From Ferrovibrio sp036381655 (GTDB lineage: Bacteria; Pseudomonadota; Alphaproteobacteria; Ferrovibrionales; Ferrovibrionaceae), in contig NZ_DASVCJ010000060.1 of assembly GCF_036381655.1 (NCBI RefSeq), forward strand, positions 1 to 53,642: a stretch of DNA of 53,642 bases, given 5' to 3'. Under the pieces are notes generated by a model that had not been told where the DNA came from, searched no databases, and saw nothing but the letters and a program-made list of their open reading frames with translations. The position numbers were made by a program, and so were the translations under genes. Positions 50,220-53,642 of this stretch are shown in pieces. Within the stretch, counting starts at the first letter, position 1. Each line of letters opens with the position of its first letter.

Positions 50220-52004
50220 ATGTCCGGGTCCGAAACGCCAAAACGTCCGCCGCTGGGTGCGCCGCGCCGCATCCTGGCTTTTGTCGCGCCCTATCGCTGG
50301 ATGGTGGTCGGCGCCGGCATAGCGCTGGTGGTCGCCTCGGCGGCCGTGCTCGGCATCGGCCAGGCGATCCGCCGCGTCATCGACGTCGGCTTCGGTGCCG
50401 GCAACGGCACCTATCTCGATCTTTACTTTGCCGCCCTGTTCGGCGTCGTTGCCGTGCTGGCGGCTGCCACCTTCGCGCGTTTCTATTGCGTGACCTGGCT
50501 GGGCGAACGGGTGGTCGCCGATATCCGAAAGGCAGTCTACAGCCATGTACTCCGGCTGAGCCCGGCCTTCTTCGAGACGACGCGCACCGGCGAAGTGCTG
50601 TCGCGCCTGACCACCGATACCGAGCTGATCCAGACGCTGGTCGGCTCCTCGCTCTCGGTGGCTTTGCGCAATCTGCTGCTGTTCCTCGGCAGCGCCGTCC
50701 TGCTGGTGGTCTCGTCGACGCGGCTGACCTTGCTGGTGGCGCTCGTCATTCCCGTCGTGGTGCTGCCGATCGTCATTCTGGGCCGCCGCCTGCGGCGGCT
50801 GTCGCGCGCCAGCCAAGACCGCATCGCCGACCTGTCCGCTCAGGCGAGCGAAACGCTCAACGCCATCGGCACGGTGCAGGCCTATACCTTCGAGGCCCGC
50901 GAAGCCGACCGTTTCGCTGCCAATGCCGAGGCCGCGTTCGGCACCGCGGTGCGGCGCACCCGGGCACGGGCCTGGCTGACGGCGCTGGTCATGCTGCTGG
51001 TCTTCGGCGCCGTCAACGGCGTCATGTGGATCGGCGGCAAGGCCGTTTTCGCCGGCGAAATGTCGGCCGGCGAACTCAGCGCCTTCGTCTTCTACGCCGT
51101 GATCGGCGCTTCGGCCGTCGGTGCATTGTCGGAGATCTGGGGCGACGTGCAGCGCGCCGCCGGCGCCGCCGAACGCCTGATGCAACTGCTCGCCACGGAA
51201 CCCAGCGTGAAGGCGCCGGCCGAGCCGGCGCGGCTGCCGGCCAGGCCGAGCGGCCGGCTTGCCTTCGAGGACGTGCATTTCCATTATCCGGCGCGGCCGC
51301 AGACCGCGGCAGTCGACGGCTTGTCGCTCGCTGTCGCCGCCGGCGAAACGGTCGCCATCGTCGGACCGTCGGGCGCCGGCAAGACGACCCTGTTCCAGCT
51401 GCTGCTGCGCTTCTACGACCCGGAGGCGGGCCGCATCCGTTTCGATGGCGTCGATATCGCCATGCTCGATCCCGTCGAGCTGCGCCGCCATATCGGCCTC
51501 GTGGCGCAGGAGCCGGTGATCTTCGGCACCTCCGTCATCGAGAATATCCGCTATGGCCGGCCGGAGGCCAGCGATGCCGACGTGCATGCCGCCGCCGAAG
51601 CCGCCGCCGCGCACGGCTTCATCCAGGCCTTGCCGCAGGGCTACGACACCTATCTGGGCGAGCGCGGCGTGCGGCTTTCGGGCGGCCAACGCCAGCGTAT
51701 CGCCATCGCCCGTGCCCTGCTGAGGGATCCGCCGGTGCTGCTGCTGGACGAGGCGACCTCGTCGCTGGACGCGGAATCGGAACGCAAGGTGCAGCAGGCG
51801 CTGGAACAGCTGATGCGGGGCCGCACCACGCTGGTGATCGCCCATCGCCTGGCCACCGTACAGAAGGCCGACCGCATCGTGGTGATGGATCACGGCAAGA
51901 TCGTCGCCTCGGGCCGGCACGAAACGTTGATGGCCGAGGACGGTCTTTACGCCCGGCTTGCCCGCCTGCAATTCATGACGGGAACCGCCGATGCCGCCGC
52001 GTAA
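50220..52004 (+). CDS. ABC transporter, fused membrane and ATPase domains (exporter)
   Basis: A 594-residue half-transporter of the MsbA/BmrA type. Six helices lie in residues 25-310, with the coupling-helix region T-R-T-G-E-V-L-S-R-L-T-T-D. The ATPase domain starts at about 345: Walker A G-P-S-G-A-G-K-T-T, signature L-S-G-G-Q-R-Q-R, Walker B V-L-L-L-D-E-A-T-S-S-L-D and an H-loop I-A-H-R-L. It would work as a homodimer, exporting a lipid or hydrophobic compound; the substrate is unknown. The ATG at 50220 was chosen because the conserved part begins there. It overlaps the paraoxonase-like gene by 14 bases. Confidence 0.9.
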   Translation: MSGSETPKRPPLGAPRRILAFVAPYRWMVVGAGIALVVASAAVLGIGQAIRRVIDVGFGAGNGTYLDLYFAALFGVVAVLAAATFARFYCVTWLGERVVADIRKAVYSHVLRLSPAFFETTRTGEVLSRLTTDTELIQTLVGSSLSVALRNLLLFLGSAVLLVVSSTRLTLLVALVIPVVVLPIVILGRRLRRLSRASQDRIADLSAQASETLNAIGTVQAYTFEAREADRFAANAEAAFGTAVRRTRARAWLTALVMLLVFGAVNGVMWIGGKAVFAGEMSAGELSAFVFYAVIGASAVGALSEIWGDVQRAAGAAERLMQLLATEPSVKAPAEPARLPARPSGRLAFEDVHFHYPARPQTAAVDGLSLAVAAGETVAIVGPSGAGKTTLFQLLLRFYDPEAGRIRFDGVDIAMLDPVELRRHIGLVAQEPVIFGTSVIENIRYGRPEASDADVHAAAEAAAAHGFIQALPQGYDTYLGERGVRLSGGQRQRIAIARALLRDPPVLLLDEATSSLDAESERKVQQALEQLMRGRTTLVIAHRLATVQKADRIVVMDHGKIVASGRHETLMAEDGLYARLARLQFMTGTADAAA

Positions 52005-53106
52005 ACGCAGTGGCGGGCCGGCGAAGCGGGGCTTGCGGCGCTACTGGTGGCGCTTTCTCCTCGTCGCCCTGATCGTCTATGCCGGCTACACCGTCTGGAA
52101 TGGCGGTGCCTTGCGCAGCACCAAGGCCTTCGTCGCCGGACAATGCCTCGCCGTCGAAGCACCGGTCGGGCCGGAAGACCTGGTCATGCTGCCCGATGGC
52201 AGCGGCGCCATCGTTTCCGCCCAGGACCGGCGCCATCCCAACGCGCCCGGTGCGCTTTGGTATTACAGCCTGAATACCCGGCCGGGACAGTTCACCAAGC
52301 TGGGCATTCCGGCCAACCTGCCGCTGCATCCCGGCGGCATCAGCCTGTTTCGCGGCGGCGACGGGCAGATTTTCCTCCATGTGATCAACCATCGCAGCGA
52401 GGACCGTCATACCGTCGAGATATTCACGCTGCAGGACGACGGCAATGGCGGGCATATCCTGCATCACCGCGGCAGCGTCAGCAGCAGCCTGTTCGTTCAT
52501 CCCAATGCCATCGCCGCCGTCGGGCCGGAGGCCTTCTACGTCACCAACGACCGCGGCTCCGGTCCGCACTGGATGCACATGGTGGAAAACCTGCTGCAGC
52601 TCAGCCGCGCGACGGTCGACTACTACGACGGCCGCGGCGTTCGCATCGTCGCCAAGGATATCGCCTTTGCCAACGGCATCGACGTGACCGCCGATGGGGG
52701 CACGGTGCTGGTCGGCTCGACCCTGTGGCGCGAGCTGCTCGCCTTCACCCGTGATCCCGGCAGCGGCTTCCTGCTGCGCAGCGGCACGCTTGCGCTGCCC
52801 GGCGGGCCCGACAATATCCACCGCGATGCCGAGGGCAACATTTGGGTGGCGGCTCATCCGAACGCCTTCGCCTTCATCGGCCATGCCATCGACGGCGACA
52901 GGCAGAGCCCGAGCATGGTGCTGCGCATCGGCCGCGGCAGCAATGGCGTCCTGCAGGTGCAGGAAGCCTTCGGCGATCCAGGTTCGCTGATCTCGGGCGC
53001 CAGTGCCGCCGCGCAGATCAACAACCGCCTGCTGATCGGCGCAACCTTTCAGCCCAAGCTGCTCGATTGCCAATTCGAGCCGGCTAAGCTGCGCAGCGCC
53101 CAATAA
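51991..53106 (+). CDS. Paraoxonase/arylesterase-like (SMP-30 type) membrane-anchored protein
   Basis: A 371-residue protein with a short basic N-terminus and one signal anchor (about 19-37). A six-bladed propeller-like domain follows. Calcium-site and blade motifs typical of PON-like enzymes are seen: I-N-H-R-S-E-D-R-H, H-P-N-A-I-A-A-V, Y-V-T-N-D-R-G-S, F-A-N-G-I-D-V and G-G-P-D-N-I-H-R-D. PON relatives hydrolyse lactones and esters. Here it would face the periplasm. The 14-base overlap with the ABC transporter gene implies co-expression, so the two may act on the same compound. This link is inferred. Confidence 0.8.
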   Translation: MPPRKRSGGPAKRGLRRYWWRFLLVALIVYAGYTVWNGGALRSTKAFVAGQCLAVEAPVGPEDLVMLPDGSGAIVSAQDRRHPNAPGALWYYSLNTRPGQFTKLGIPANLPLHPGGISLFRGGDGQIFLHVINHRSEDRHTVEIFTLQDDGNGGHILHHRGSVSSSLFVHPNAIAAVGPEAFYVTNDRGSGPHWMHMVENLLQLSRATVDYYDGRGVRIVAKDIAFANGIDVTADGGTVLVGSTLWRELLAFTRDPGSGFLLRSGTLALPGGPDNIHRDAEGNIWVAAHPNAFAFIGHAIDGDRQSPSMVLRIGRGSNGVLQVQEAFGDPGSLISGASAAAQINNRLLIGATFQPKLLDCQFEPAKLRSAQ

Positions 53107-53113
53107 TCAGGCA

Positions 53114-53452
53114 TCAGAAGCGATAGGCGCCGCACTGATCGAGCCGTAGCACGCTTTCCTGATGGAAGCGCGCCTTATAATCCTCGGCGATCGCATCGAG
53201 CTTGCCGTCGATCTCGGCGGAGTTCGGCCGGGCCACGACGAGGACATGCGCCTCCTCGCGCACGATATCTGCATCGGCGGAGCGATAGGCGCCCTGCCCA
53301 TCCAGGATCGTGAATCCATCGGGGAAGCGCGGCCGGATGGCTTCGTCGACGAAGCGCGACCAATCGGCGGGCTCGACCTTGCCGCCGCCGCCGATCGCCG
53401 TGCCGAAGAACAGGCTGCTGGTCTGTTGCCGGCAGAGCGCCAGAGGATGCAA
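53114..53452 (-). CDS. DUF3574 protein (start uncertain, probably frameshifted upstream)
   Basis: The frame has the DUF3574 pattern: S-S-L-F-F-G-T-A-I-G, then D-W-S-R-F-V-D-E-A-I-R-P-R-F-P-D-G, E-E-A-H-V-L-V-V and R-F-H-Q-E-S-V-L-R-L-D. Upstream, the same frame continues to about 53520 as a hydrophobic signal-like stretch (F-A-V-A-A-L-A-V-L-V-L-A-G-V) but has no ATG or GTG. The only internal start is TTG at 53452, inside the hydrophobic part. An ATG at 53624 behind GCAGGG lies in another frame that runs in until about 53490. A one-base shift between the two is likely. Function is unknown. Confidence 0.65.
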   Translation of the reverse strand: MHPLALCRQQTSSLFFGTAIGGGGKVEPADWSRFVDEAIRPRFPDGFTILDGQGAYRSADADIVREEAHVLVVARPNSAEIDGKLDAIAEDYKARFHQESVLRLDQCGAYRF

Positions 53453-53642
53453 CCAGATATAGACGCCGGCCAGGACCAGGACGGCGAGCGCCGCAACGGC
53501 GAAAGCTAGAGCGTAGTTCGATGTCTCTGAATCGTGTCTTGGGACCTGTTTGAGACGGTGGTGAGTCCTTTGTGAGTCGGCGCCGGTTTTGGGTTTCGGG
53601 TTTTCGACGAATCAGATTCACCATCCCTGCTGGTAGGAGGTC

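Noticed and set aside
50088..51971. A 627-codon minus-strand open frame
   Set aside because: It is the antisense of the ABC transporter gene, with composition typical of a shadow frame.

Overview
The window reads as a G+C-rich alphaproteobacterial chromosome, most likely a Rhodospirillales relative. Pointers are a zinc-free L31, an alphaproteobacterial-type GluQRS, a PAS_5 protein, a ROSE-like leader on a small heat-shock gene, and a chemosensory operon laid out like the Che3 cluster known from Rhodospirillum centenum. No 16S or other taxonomic marker is present, so the assignment is an inference.

Bases 1-18041 hold an exopolysaccharide (EPS) locus, all on the minus strand except the first 120 bases, which are the 3' end of an IS630-type transposase. 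In transcription order it has a BamE-like lipoprotein, an OmpR-type response regulator and a histidine kinase (these three overlap one another), GDP-mannose pyrophosphorylase/PMI, GalE, an outer-membrane beta-barrel protein, a Wza/GumB-like export protein, a Wzc/GumC-like BY-kinase co-polymerase, a tandem double glycosyltransferase, a WcaJ/ExoY-like initiating sugar-phosphate transferase, another glycosyltransferase, a Wzy-like polymerase and a Tat-signal beta-helix (lyase-like) protein. Phosphomannomutase (18515-19981, plus) completes the GDP-mannose route. No Wzx flippase is visible in the window.

Bases 20340-30258 hold a plus-strand chemosensory operon: cheY, cheW, cheR-TPR, cheW, a CHASE3-like MCP, cheA fused to a receiver, cheB and a REC-PAS-HK-REC hybrid kinase. 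Its CheB has lost the receiver phospho-acceptor aspartate. A protein resembling degenerate GGDEF and EAL domains follows (30459-31808). Next comes a minus-strand block of PAS_5 protein, CheW and a frameshifted MCP. Behind it is a scar with a pyruvate kinase remnant, a 37-base copy of the end of the GGDEF/EAL-like gene, and tRNA-Leu(CAA). The closeness of EPS genes, a Che3-like pathway and c-di-GMP-like proteins suggests a sensory system that controls EPS or encystment rather than flagella. No flagellar gene is present.

Bases 35930-53642 are mostly housekeeping: a DedA-like protein, DsbB, Coq7, a VOC protein, HNH endonuclease, esterase, AlkA, an active-looking diguanylate cyclase, GluQRS, a PagL-like lipid A deacylase and a DUF2459 protein. 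The glycolytic run gap-pgk-fba follows, then Hsp20 with a sigma32-like promoter and a ROSE-like RNA thermometer, a small unknown protein, L31, a frameshifted serine protease lipoprotein, an ABC exporter coupled to a paraoxonase-like protein, and a DUF3574 protein.

Three genes (MCP, serine protease, DUF3574) appear broken by a one-base shift. This may be real decay or may reflect assembly quality.
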